Below, piece after piece: positions 37,230 through 46,702 of a stretch of DNA of 64,000 nucleotides. The notes under the pieces were generated by a model. It did not search any database. It was not told where the DNA came from and saw only the letters and a program-made list of their open reading frames with translations. The position numbers and the translations under genes are program-made. Source of the DNA: Akkermansiaceae bacterium (GTDB lineage Bacteria; Verrucomicrobiota; Verrucomicrobiia; Verrucomicrobiales; Akkermansiaceae). The stretch is from NCBI GenBank assembly GCA_017798145.1, contig CP059069.1, forward strand, positions 2,651,226 to 2,715,225, given 5' to 3'. Numbering within the stretch: the first letter of the stretch is position 1; the number at the start of each line of letters is the position of its first letter.

Positions 37230-39595
37230 ATGATGGGAAATTTGTTTTCGAAGGTTGTTTTTTGTCTGTGCGTATCAATGGTGGTCGCAGTCGCTGACCG
37301 TCCGGTCGATTGGAAAGCGCAGTGGATCTGGCAGGAGGAGGATGGTTTACGAACTCATGGGTCGCCTTCCGCAAGGACGTCCGGATCGACAAGGTTCCGG
37401 AAAAGGTGGTCGCCAACATCTCGGCGGACAGCAAATACTGGATGTGGATCAACGGGGAACTGGCCGTCTTCGAGGGCAGCGTGGCGCGCGGACCGGGTCC
37501 TTCCAGACCGTGGAACCGGCAGAAGGAGATGTGGACCCTTCCGCCGGAAACCAAACCCTCGAACACCTGGTACGAGGAGGTGGATATCACCCGCTATCTG
37601 AAGAGCGGTGTGAATACGATCGCGGTGCTCGTCTGGTATTGGGGGAGGGAAACGCACAAAGGCACTCACATCGACAGCGGCAAGGGCGGCTTCATTTTCC
37701 AGGCGGACATCAATGGCAAGAGCCTGGTCTCGGACCGCAGCTGGAAGGTGAAGGCGGATCCAGCCTACGAACCTGAGAGAGCCGACACAGAGAAAATGGT
37801 TCTACAGTACAACGTGAACTACGATGCACGAAAGGAGATGGGCGGCTGGACCGCCCCCGGTTTCGCCGATGCCGGGTGGCAGCCCGCTAGCGAGAAAGGT
37901 CTGCCGCCATCGGCACCGTGGTACAAGCTCGAAAGAAATTACGTCCCCGCTTTGGTGAATCATGGCTTGAAGTTCTACGAGAGCCATCCGGAATCCCGCT
38001 TTCCCTTCGTCACCACGGGCGAAACCATCGTCTGCAAGCTCCCGTTCAACCAGCAGATCACGCCCTATCTGGAAGTCGAGTGCGACGGAGGGCTGGAGAT
38101 CAAGGTCACGACCGACAACCCGCTCAACAGGATCAGCGCCTTCTATACCACCAAGCCGGGGCGACAGGCATTCGAGGGCTATTCATGGATGAACGGGCAT
38201 GAAGTCCTCTATGAGATCCCGAAAGGCGTGAAAGTGATCGGACTGAAGTATCGCTGGATGAGCGTGGGCGAAATGGCCGGTTCCTTCGAATGCAGCGATC
38301 CGTTTTTTGAGCGGCTGTGGTGGATGGGGCGCAACACGCTGTTTGTCTGCGCGCGCGACAATTTCATGGACTGCCCCGACCGCGAACGCGCGTGCTGGAT
38401 CGGCGATGTGTCGGACCAGGCGGGATATCTTTTCTACTGCATGGATGAGTCCGGCCGCAGGCTTCTGGAAAAGGCGATCCGGATCACCATGGCCTACAGT
38501 CACAAAGGAGTGTTCGGAGCGCTCGGGCCGTTGCGGATCCGTGAGTTGCCCGCCCAGAGCCTCCAGTTCATCGAACAGGGCGTCTGGCAGTATTACCTGA
38601 ATACGGGCGACAAGGAGAGCTTGCGTTTTGCCTATCCCTACGTCCGGGCTTACCTCGCCCTATGGGAGATGGGGGAGAACGGCCTGACCGCAAAAAGGAA
38701 GCCCTCGATGGACTCATGGAATTGGTTCGACTGGGGTCAGGAGGGAACGATCGATCAGCCGGTGATTCTCGACGCGCTCTACTACATGGCGCTGGGGAGT
38801 GCCGGGAAGATGGCCCGCGAGCTGGGCGAGGACAAGGACATCGCCTGGTATGGGAAACGCATGGGTGGGCTCAAAAAGGGATTCGAGGCGACGTATTGGA
38901 AGGATGGCTTCTATTCCAGCGATCCGAAGAAGTTCCGGGACGACCGCGCCAATGCCCTGGCCATCCTCTCCGGGCTGGCCCCGAAGAGCCGTCATGAATC
39001 CATCGTCGAACGCGTCCTGATTCCGAACCGCTTCTGCAGTCCGCATTTCGAGTGGATGGTGCAAGAGGCGATGTGTGTGGCCGGGCGTCATCATGAGGCG
39101 CTCGCACGCATGAAGGAGCGCTACCAGAGCCAGGTGGACCGGAAGGGGATGACGACCCTTTATGAAAATTTCCCGAAGGGGGGCAGCTACAACCACGCCT
39201 GGAACGCGCCGAACACGGTTCTTGCCAAACACATAGCAGGCATCACCCCGGTGGAAACCGGTTGGCGGTCGTTCCAAATCCTCCCTCATCTGGGACACCT
39301 GACCGGGCTGAGGATGGAGATCCCAAGCGTGATGGGAAAGATTGCCGTGGACCTGAAGTCCGGAGAAAAAAGCTTCGCCGTGAACCTCGTCTCCCCGGCC
39401 GGAACCAAGGCGATCGTGGGCATTCCGAAGTCGCCTTTGTCACCCGATGTGATCGAGGTCAACGGTCAGGTCGTGTGGAGCAAGGGGGAGTTCAAGAGTG
39501 GGGTCGAAGGGGTCGGATGGAAGGGCGAGAGCGACGGTTTCATTCGATTCGAGGCCGCGCCCGGCACATGGAACATCTCCGCAACCGCACAATGA
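37230..39595 (+). pseudogene. GH78 alpha-L-rhamnosidase with a frameshift near its start
   Basis: The signal peptide and first mature residues (FSKVVFCLCVSMVVAVADRP, then VDWKAQWIWQEEDG) are in one frame from 37230. The rest of the enzyme is in another frame (FTNSWVAFRKDVRIDKVPEK onward) to the stop at 39595. The frames join at about 37344-37346 if one base is restored. Downstream, the GH78 signature DCPDRERACWIGDVSDQ holds the catalytic-acid region, followed by an alpha/alpha barrel and a C-terminal beta-domain (TGWRSFQILPHLGHLTGL). Expected length is about 788 aa. The enzyme would release alpha-L-rhamnose from glycans. Whether the break is real or a sequencing error cannot be told here. Confidence 0.8.
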
Positions 39596-39613
39596 GCGCA
39601 TCATCCCTCTGAT

Positions 39614-39856
39614 ATGAAGTTCACACCAAACCACCTCCTCCCCGTTGCGGCAGCCTTCCCTTTCATCGCAGCCGGACCCGCATCCGCAGGGAACGTAGGC
39701 GTCGGTGACCTAAAGGCGGAACAACTCGCCAATCCCGTCCAACTCGACATCGTGAAGCCACGCCTGAGCTGGCAACTCAAGCCCACCCGACCCGACGAGC
39801 GGATGCGACATCGTGTGGGATCCGGACCTTATCACTTCTCAATCCCCAATCCATGA
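39614..39856 (+). pseudogene. GH78 rhamnosidase remnant: N-terminus joined to the extreme C-terminus
   Basis: 80 aa. A signal peptide (FTPNHLLPVAAAFPFIAAGPASA) and the conserved GH78 opening (VGDLKAEQLANPVQLDIVKP, then RLSWQL) run straight into VGSGPYHFSIPNP, which resembles the last residues of GH78 proteins (compare AGSGLYHF at the end of the remnant at 40953-41475). More than 800 residues seem to be missing between them. Its TGA overlaps the ATG of the next gene (ATGA), so it could still act as a leader. Confidence 0.6.
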
Positions 39857-40950
39857 CTGGCGCTCCAATCAATCTCGGTGGTAGGGTTCTCCTAGGTATC
39901 AGGAGAATCGCGCTGCCTTCCTGCATTCTCGCGCTGTCAATCGATGCCCCTGGCGGAGCGGAGGACTTTTACAACCAGCGGGGAAGCGACCCGACCTTCG
40001 AGGAGGTGATGAAAAGCGGCAAGCTGCCGCGCGGCAGGAACTCGGCCAATGGATTCGAGGGTTCCCGCATCAAGGTGAACGATGATCTCCTGCGTGACGG
40101 GCCGAATGCCCGCCGCCCACTGATCCGCGACATCCTGATCCACACCCTCGGCAGCAGCGCGATCCGCCGGAATGATTTCCCAAAGTGGTCGAGGTGGTAT
40201 CAGGAGGATGGAAACACCCAGGTTTTCCGGCTCTTCAAGGGCGAGGAAAACGTCCGCAACTCGCGCGAACTCGCCGCCCGGATCGAGGCCTTCAGCGAGT
40301 TCAACTGGAAGAAGGGCGACGGCTGGCAGGAATGGGTCGCCACCTACACGATCATAAAACCCCACCGCTGTGCGATCTTCCAGGCAAAGAACCCCATCAA
40401 CGATTGGTCGGTCATGATCAACATGAACGATGATGGCGACGTGAGCCTCAACCACCGGCGCGGCGAAGACAAGGTCATGGCGCGGAGGATGACCGGCAAG
40501 CCGTTCCACATACGGATCCGGGAGAACGGATACGACTACGAGGTCTATTTCAACGGCAAAAAGGAAGGAGAAGGCAGCTATAGCCGGCCCAAGGGCCAAA
40601 CCGGCTTCCGCTGGGGAATGTATCTCGGAGCAAAGGAAGTGAGGCACGACGCCATGATCCTCGTCACCGGAGCCGCAATCAATCCGAGGGATCCGGATGC
40701 GGGGCTCGCGGAGCAAGCCGCTGCCGAGGAAAAGCCTCCCGAACCCGCGCCGGTGCCCGGTGTCCCCATTCCATCCCGCGTCTGGAAGAACCGCAGTGGC
40801 GGGGACATCCGTGCCGAGGCGCGCTATCAACCAGGCAGCGATGTCATCCGGTTCCTGGTCGGGGGAAAGTGGATCGCCTATCCGCTTGCCGATCTGTCGG
40901 ACGATGACCGCCGAGAATTGACCAAAGCCTCTGAAACCGTCGATGAATGA
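39853..40950 (+). CDS. secreted polysaccharide-lyase-like jelly-roll protein with SHD1-like tail
   Basis: 365 aa. The signal region (RRIALPSCILALSIDAPGGA) precedes a beta-sandwich at about 45-275: FPKWSRWYQEDGNTQVFRLF, FSEFNWKKGDGWQEWVATYT, HRCAIFQAKNPINDWSVMIN, GQTGFRWGMYLGA. The strand order and conserved Arg, Tyr and Trp residues recall lyases of the jelly-roll type (PL7/PL18/PL20 fold), though no catalytic set can be assigned with confidence. Residues 305-360 (SRVWKNRSGGDIRAEARY, ADLSDDDRREL) are an SHD1-like domain. The ATG overlaps the stop of the GH78 remnant before it, and a second GH78 remnant follows. Confidence 0.6.
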   Translation: MTGAPINLGGRVLLGIRRIALPSCILALSIDAPGGAEDFYNQRGSDPTFEEVMKSGKLPRGRNSANGFEGSRIKVNDDLLRDGPNARRPLIRDILIHTLGSSAIRRNDFPKWSRWYQEDGNTQVFRLFKGEENVRNSRELAARIEAFSEFNWKKGDGWQEWVATYTIIKPHRCAIFQAKNPINDWSVMINMNDDGDVSLNHRRGEDKVMARRMTGKPFHIRIRENGYDYEVYFNGKKEGEGSYSRPKGQTGFRWGMYLGAKEVRHDAMILVTGAAINPRDPDAGLAEQAAAEEKPPEPAPVPGVPIPSRVWKNRSGGDIRAEARYQPGSDVIRFLVGGKWIAYPLADLSDDDRRELTKASETVDE

Positions 40951-40952
40951 GC

Positions 40953-41475
40953 GCTCCTGCGGCATCCATTTCCTGCGCCATTTCTACACGGTCCTCGCGG
41001 AAAACGATCAGGAAGACCTCGCATACCGCATGCTCACAGACACCACCTTCCCCGGCACCGCCTACATCCTGAGCCAGGGACTTTCAACTTGGCCCGAGCG
41101 GCAGTTCGAGTGGGACAAGGAGGTCTACCGCAACTCATCCAACCGACCTTCGAGCAGCCCGGCTACAAGCACTTCAACCTGAAACCCAACCTGACCCCCG
41201 AGCTCCAGTGGGCGAAAACAAGCATGCAATCGCCCTATGGCACGAGCGGCAGCAACTGGAAAAGCAGCCCGGAGACCTTCGGGTGGACAATCGATATCCC
41301 CTCAAATTCCAGCGCCACCCTCTCCTTTCCCTATCAGGACGGCAGGCAGCTCCGCGAAGGCGGTCTCGCAGTCAATACGGCGACACGCCTCATCAAGGAA
41401 GGCCGCCGGCAATGGCTGCAAATGAAGGCGGGCTCCGGACTTTATCACTTCACGCTCGGAGCCAAAGCGAACTGA
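40953..41475 (+). pseudogene. GH78 rhamnosidase remnant: C-terminal part, frameshifted and internally deleted
   Basis: One frame gives IHFLRHFYTVLAENDQEDLAY then RMLTDTTFPGTAYILSQG, the end of a GH78 catalytic barrel. After about 41110-41150 the match moves to another frame: PGYKHFNLKPNLTPELQWAK, YGTSGSNWKSS, IDIPSNSSATLSF, and AGSGLYHFTLG at the end. The usual block of about 50 residues between these parts is missing. It therefore carries both a deletion and a frame change and lacks an N-terminus. Confidence 0.6.
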
Positions 41476-41521
41476 TCCCTCACGCGCCACCCAAAGAGCG
41501 GTGAGAACTCGATTGCGTCCG

Positions 41522-41541
41522 TGTCACGAAAACAAGGGACA
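41522..41541. promoter_or_regulatory. palindromic operator candidate, site 5
   Basis: TGTCAC GAAAACAA GGGACA, one mismatch from the consensus, 118 bp upstream of the 1678-aa gene. TGTGCCCTTTT follows, shared with the context of site 3. Confidence 0.6.
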
Positions 41542-41658
41542 AACTTCCCTGTGCCCTTTTCGCCCTCGAATTCGTTTAATCCAATGAAACCCATCTCAGG
41601 GGGATCGATCCCATTTTCCTGACTCCCCCCAACAATCCCGATAAGCCAAACCCAACCC

Positions 41659-44600
41659 ATGAAACGCATCTCCCTCGCAATCCTTGCCACCGCCTCCCTC
41701 TCATTCTCCCAAACCTATCAGGAAAGCGGCGGGCTCGTCGTGATGGAAACGGAGAACACTCCCTCCGCGCTCGGACTGTGGCAGAAGCAGACTTCCCTTT
41801 CCGGCCACTCCGGAACCGGATATCTCCAGTTCCTCGGAAACACCTACGAGACAGGTCCGGCGACATCGCCGCTTGAATACACCTTCAAGATCAACACGGC
41901 GGGTCTCTATTACCTCCACCTCCACTGCGCGAAGGAAACCCATGACGGGCGGACCGATGTGGCGAACGACTGCTACGTCCGTGTCGAGGGCGACTACAAC
42001 GCCGGCCCGGGGCCCTACACCAGCCACGGCAACAACGCTTCGCTCGCGCTGCTGCAGAGTAATACGAAGTATTTCGGCGGCGCGACCAATGCGTGGAAAT
42101 GGGAGAACGGCCAGAACTCGTCCGGAGGCGCGGGCAACCTTGATCCCGGCGGGAGCACCAACAAGCGGGTCGCCGCATATGATTTCAAGGCCGGGCAGAC
42201 TTACAAGCTGGTCGTTTCCGGACGTTCCAAGTTTTTCCGGATCAACCGCATCGTCTTCCGTCACACCTCGACCTCTGCGGCCACCGCGCAGAACCTGAGC
42301 ACACCGGAGTCGGGCACGATCAGCGGAAACCTGGCCTACCAGGCGACTGCGGATTTCCCGAACATCACGGGCGGGACGGTGCCTTACTACAAGGACAACA
42401 CGCGCAACGCACTTGCCATCGATGCCTCCGTGGTTGCCAACCGCGACAAATACGCCAGAGCCCAACGGACATTCGATGGAGCCTCGGGAACATACGATGT
42501 GAGGATCACCGCACTGCGCGAGCTGGACGGCGAGTGCACGTACCGCTTCCTGGTCAACGGCACGGTCGTCGGCACTGCGCAAAATAACACGACCGGCACG
42601 GACTACGCCCCGCAAGAGCACGTTTTCAGCAATATCACCATCCCAAGTGGGGCGACAATTGCGGTGGAATCGAACACCCACTCCAATGGGCTTGTTCCCG
42701 AGACCGGAGGTTTCGCCTGGGCGCGGGGGCGGTGGACCACGCTGACACTTTCCACATCAGTCGCTTCGCTGGTTCAGCCTCCCGCCGGGCGACTGGCTTA
42801 TGTCTCGGACGGAAATTCGCCCGATCCGGATGATATCGGAGCCAATGCCGTGGTTTTCGGACTTCTCGGCGCAACCGGACTGCAGGACAGATTGGTTCAT
42901 TTCTCCCACTCGTGCGACCTGGTCAAGGCGAGCAATATCTCCGCCGCGGACGAGCTGCGCCGCCAGAACAAGCTGCATGCGATCTGCGGCGAGGGGGTCG
43001 GATACTTCGGCCCGTTTCCCAACCTCGCGGCCTACTACAACTGCCGTACCGATCAGGCCGCGGCGGTGAACAATCTCCGGGACGCCATCAACGCCTCCAC
43101 CGCAAGCGATCCCTTGTGGATCATCGAGGCGGGCGAACCGGATATCATCGCCTACGCGCTGCAGGCGGCGACTGCGTCCAAGCGCCAATACGTCAACGTG
43201 GTGTCCCACCACCCGGCCAACGACAACAGCGGCGATTTCTTCACGTGGCAGCAGGTGCTTGATTTCGGGGTGATCGAGCACCAGATCGGCGATCAGAATG
43301 TGAACCTGCAGGTCGCGATCAGCAGCGGGCTGTGGGACTGGGCCGAAGGCCATAGCAATCCGGCCATCGTATGGATCCTGGATCAGCTGAAGTATGCGGA
43401 AGCCGATGGGGTTGTAGCTTTCCAAACGAATAAATACGACTGCTCCGATGCAGGGATGCTCTACTGGTGGATCACAGGAGCTTCCAATGGCGGGAACAGG
43501 CTTTCCACACCCGTCGAGATCAAGAGCATGCTTCTCAACGATCCCACAAGCGCCGCCCAGTCGGTGACCGGTTTCACGCTGATCAACGCCGACACGGACC
43601 AGCCCATCGGCGCCCTGAGCGATGGCGACACGCTCGACCTGAGCCTGCTCCCCACCGTGAATCTCAACGTCCGCGCCGACACCTCCCCGACCACCGTAGG
43701 TTCGGTGCGCTTCGCCTACGACGGGAATGCGACCTACAAGACCGAGACCACCGCCCCCTACGCCCTCGGCGGCGATACGAACGGCGACTACAACCCATGG
43801 ACTCCCACCCTCGGCGCGCACACCCTGACCGCCACGCCCTTCACCGGAGCCGGAGCCACCGGCACGGCAGGCACCCCGCTCGCCATCAATTTCAACGTGG
43901 TGGACAATGGCGGCGGCACCGGCGCAACGGTCACCGGTGAGTTGAAAAAGTGGCACAAGCTCACCTTTTCCTGGGCCGGCCCGTCCAGCAGCGAAACGGC
44001 GGCGGCGAACCCGTTCAGCGACTACCGCCTCAACGTGACTTTCTCCCACCCGGCGACCGGCAAGACCCGCACCGTGCCGGGATATTTTGCGGCGGATGGA
44101 AACGCGGCCGAAACCTCCGCCCAATCCGGCAACGTCTGGCGCGCCCACTTCGCCCCGGATGAAACCGGGGAATGGACATACTCCGTCTCGTTCCGCACCG
44201 GCACCGACATCGCGGTGAGCACCGTGGCCGCGGCGGGTTCATCGGCGGGCTTCTTCGACGGCGGCAGCGGAACCATCCAGATCGCGGCGACCGACAAGAC
44301 CGGCCGCGACCTTCGTGGCAAGGGCTTGCTGGAATATGTCGGCAAGCACCACCTGCGCTTCGCCGAGACCGGCGAGTATTTCCTCAAGGCGGGCTCCGAC
44401 GCGCCGGAAAATTTCCTCGCCTACGACGACTTCGATGACACACCGAACGTCGGCGGCCGCCGCAAGTCCTGGAGCCCGCACGCGGCGGACTACGATGTGG
44501 CATCGGCAGCGCAATTCACCTGGCAGGGAGGAAAGGGCAGCGAGCTGCTGGGTGCGGTGCGCTACCTCTCGGACAAGGGGCTGAACGCGTTCTCATTCCT

Positions 44601-46695
44601 CACCTTCAGCCTCGATGGCGACGACGACAATGTGTTTCCCCACCTGATGAAATCCACGGCCACGGCCTATCAGAACGTCGCGGACAACGCCCGTTGGGAG
44701 AATGCCAACGGCGTCTATCACGACCGCTTCGACGTATCCAAGATGGCGCAGTGGGAGCGCATCTTCGAATACGCCGGCCGGATGGGCATGTATCTCCATT
44801 TCAAGACCCAGGAAACGGAGAACGACCAGAAAATGGACGGCGGGGCCTTGGCGCGCGAGCGGAAGCTGTATTACCGCGAGCTGCTGGCGCGCTTCGGCCA
44901 CCACCTCGCCTTGAACTGGAATCTCGGCGAGGAAAACACCAACACAACCGCCCAGGAAAAGGACTTTGCACAATGGTTTTACGACAACGATCCCTACCGC
45001 CACAACATCGTCCTCCATACCTTCCCCGCGCAGAAAACCACGGTTTACACCCCCCTGCTCGGAACGGCATCGAAACTCACCGGCCTGTCGCTCCAAACCG
45101 ACCAGGCGGATTTCTCGAACGTTTTCCCCGACACGCTCACCTGGGTCCGGAACTCCGCCAACAGCGGCGTCCCATGGGTCGTCGCCTGCGATGAGCCCGG
45201 CGATGCCCAGCACGCCCTTCGCCCGGTGGGCGACGAGGGCAACAGCTGGACCGATGGCCGGAAGAACGCCCTATGGGGGCATGTGATGGCCGGGGGCGCC
45301 GGGGTGGAATTCTATTTCGGATACGGCCACGCAAACTCCGACCTCACCTGCCAGGACTACCGCTCACGCGATGGCTTCTGGGATTACTGCCGCCACATGC
45401 TCGGTTTCTTCCGCGACAACGGCGTCCCCTTCCAGGACATGGCGAACGCGAACACCCTCGTCAGCGGGTCCGGGAACAATGCGAACCGCTGCCTCGCCAA
45501 GGCGGGCGAAGCCTATGTCGTGCAGCTTTACAGCGGTGGGAACCACACCCTCGATCTCAGCGCGGCTCCCGGCGATTTCTCTGTCCGTTGGTTTGACCCG
45601 CGCAACGGCGGGACGCTCCAACAAGGTTCGGTCGCCGCGGTCACGGGCGGAGCCACGGTGTCGCTCGGGACAGCACCCTCCGCGACCACCTCGGATTGGA
45701 TCGTATATCTGGCAAAAAGCGGCGGCGGAGGCGACACAAGCTCCGGCGTGATGCATGGACTTCCCGGCGATGCGGATGTGCGCGAGGATAAAACGATTGT
45801 GAACCTGGCTGCGGCCAATCTCGTTCCGGGCAGATCGGGATCCAACCCTTCATACAACCGCTCCACCCACTTCGTTTTCGAGCTCCCCAATCTCGGGATC
45901 GTGGCGTCCCCCTTCCTCTCCGCAACCCTTGGCTTCAATGTGGAAACCGTCAGCACCGCGCCCCCGGGAGTCGATCTCTACGGTCTTGGAAAAAGGATCA
46001 CGGCGGATGTTTACGGCACAGACTACTATGGGGAATCCGCAACCCCGGATCCCACCGATGCTACGCTGATCCAAGGCAACATCCTCAACGCCGGCACAGG
46101 GACGGGTTTGAAGACCTCCAACGCCAGCACCGCCCTCGCCTCCTATCTGAACGCGCAGTATGATGGGGGAAACGGAATCGGGAAATACGTCTTCCTCCGG
46201 CTGAGCACGACCGCTCCGGTCCCCGGCCTGGAACGGCACTTCGTCACTTCCGCGGACGCGACCGGAACCAACGGCCCGCGGATCAACTACACGGCGGTGA
46301 CACCGCAGGATTTCGATTCGTGGCTCGGCTCATTCCCCTTCGCACCGGGCGCTGACCTCACCTCGGGCGGAGATCCGGATCACGACGGGCTGAGCACATG
46401 GTTCGAGTATCTCTTCGGCCTCGATCCCTCGGACTGCAGCTCGGTGAACCCGGTTACCATCGGGCTCTCCCAGTCGGACGGAACCTTCACCTACACGCGG
46501 AGGAACCCCGCGCTCACCGGCATCACGGACTATCAGGTCTGGGTCTCGGAAAACCTCTCCGGATGGGAGCACGACTCCGCCGCCCTGCAAGCCACGGGAG
46601 ACATCGGGGAGATCCAGGTGGTGGCCGTCACCCTGTCCGGATCCAAGCCTCTCACCGCCCCGTCCTTTTTCATCCGGGTGAGGGCTTCGAATTAG
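41659..46695 (+). CDS. giant multidomain secreted glycan-active protein
   Basis: 1678 aa with a signal peptide (ISLAILATASLSFSQT). Domains in order: CBM6-like, 20-210 (as in 27227-28048); beta-sandwich, 215-370; nucleoside-hydrolase-like, 375-630 (LAYVSDGNSPDPDDIGANA, with its Asp cluster); Ig-like, 635-755 (TGFTLINADTDQPIG, shared with the FecR-domain protein); DUF5060-type, 758-870 (VTGELKKWHKLTFSWAGP). These are followed by a TIM barrel, 884-1290 (YLSDKGLNAFSFLTF, LALNWNLGEENT with a likely catalytic Glu); DNRLRE-like, 1364-1545; and a C-terminal DPDHDGLSTWFEYLFGLDPS module. DUF5060 normally precedes glycoside hydrolases. The exact substrate is unknown. It is followed by the BNR_4 gene after 7 bp. 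Confidence 0.75.
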   Translation: MKRISLAILATASLSFSQTYQESGGLVVMETENTPSALGLWQKQTSLSGHSGTGYLQFLGNTYETGPATSPLEYTFKINTAGLYYLHLHCAKETHDGRTDVANDCYVRVEGDYNAGPGPYTSHGNNASLALLQSNTKYFGGATNAWKWENGQNSSGGAGNLDPGGSTNKRVAAYDFKAGQTYKLVVSGRSKFFRINRIVFRHTSTSAATAQNLSTPESGTISGNLAYQATADFPNITGGTVPYYKDNTRNALAIDASVVANRDKYARAQRTFDGASGTYDVRITALRELDGECTYRFLVNGTVVGTAQNNTTGTDYAPQEHVFSNITIPSGATIAVESNTHSNGLVPETGGFAWARGRWTTLTLSTSVASLVQPPAGRLAYVSDGNSPDPDDIGANAVVFGLLGATGLQDRLVHFSHSCDLVKASNISAADELRRQNKLHAICGEGVGYFGPFPNLAAYYNCRTDQAAAVNNLRDAINASTASDPLWIIEAGEPDIIAYALQAATASKRQYVNVVSHHPANDNSGDFFTWQQVLDFGVIEHQIGDQNVNLQVAISSGLWDWAEGHSNPAIVWILDQLKYAEADGVVAFQTNKYDCSDAGMLYWWITGASNGGNRLSTPVEIKSMLLNDPTSAAQSVTGFTLINADTDQPIGALSDGDTLDLSLLPTVNLNVRADTSPTTVGSVRFAYDGNATYKTETTAPYALGGDTNGDYNPWTPTLGAHTLTATPFTGAGATGTAGTPLAINFNVVDNGGGTGATVTGELKKWHKLTFSWAGPSSSETAAANPFSDYRLNVTFSHPATGKTRTVPGYFAADGNAAETSAQSGNVWRAHFAPDETGEWTYSVSFRTGTDIAVSTVAAAGSSAGFFDGGSGTIQIAATDKTGRDLRGKGLLEYVGKHHLRFAETGEYFLKAGSDAPENFLAYDDFDDTPNVGGRRKSWSPHAADYDVASAAQFTWQGGKGSELLGAVRYLSDKGLNAFSFLTFSLDGDDDNVFPHLMKSTATAYQNVADNARWENANGVYHDRFDVSKMAQWERIFEYAGRMGMYLHFKTQETENDQKMDGGALARERKLYYRELLARFGHHLALNWNLGEENTNTTAQEKDFAQWFYDNDPYRHNIVLHTFPAQKTTVYTPLLGTASKLTGLSLQTDQADFSNVFPDTLTWVRNSANSGVPWVVACDEPGDAQHALRPVGDEGNSWTDGRKNALWGHVMAGGAGVEFYFGYGHANSDLTCQDYRSRDGFWDYCRHMLGFFRDNGVPFQDMANANTLVSGSGNNANRCLAKAGEAYVVQLYSGGNHTLDLSAAPGDFSVRWFDPRNGGTLQQGSVAAVTGGATVSLGTAPSATTSDWIVYLAKSGGGGDTSSGVMHGLPGDADVREDKTIVNLAAANLVPGRSGSNPSYNRSTHFVFELPNLGIVASPFLSATLGFNVETVSTAPPGVDLYGLGKRITADVYGTDYYGESATPDPTDATLIQGNILNAGTGTGLKTSNASTALASYLNAQYDGGNGIGKYVFLRLSTTAPVPGLERHFVTSADATGTNGPRINYTAVTPQDFDSWLGSFPFAPGADLTSGGDPDHDGLSTWFEYLFGLDPSDCSSVNPVTIGLSQSDGTFTYTRRNPALTGITDYQVWVSENLSGWEHDSAALQATGDIGEIQVVAVTLSGSKPLTAPSFFIRVRASN

Positions 46696-46702
46696 ACGAC
46701 CT

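Noticed and set aside
39853..40950. Assigning the 365-aa protein to a specific polysaccharide lyase family
   Set aside because: The jelly-roll-like pattern is suggestive, but the catalytic residues that separate PL7, PL18 and PL20 could not be placed by eye.
42757..44148. 463-codon minus-strand open frame inside the 1678-aa gene
   Set aside because: Antisense shadow; the plus strand shows continuous recognisable secreted domains.
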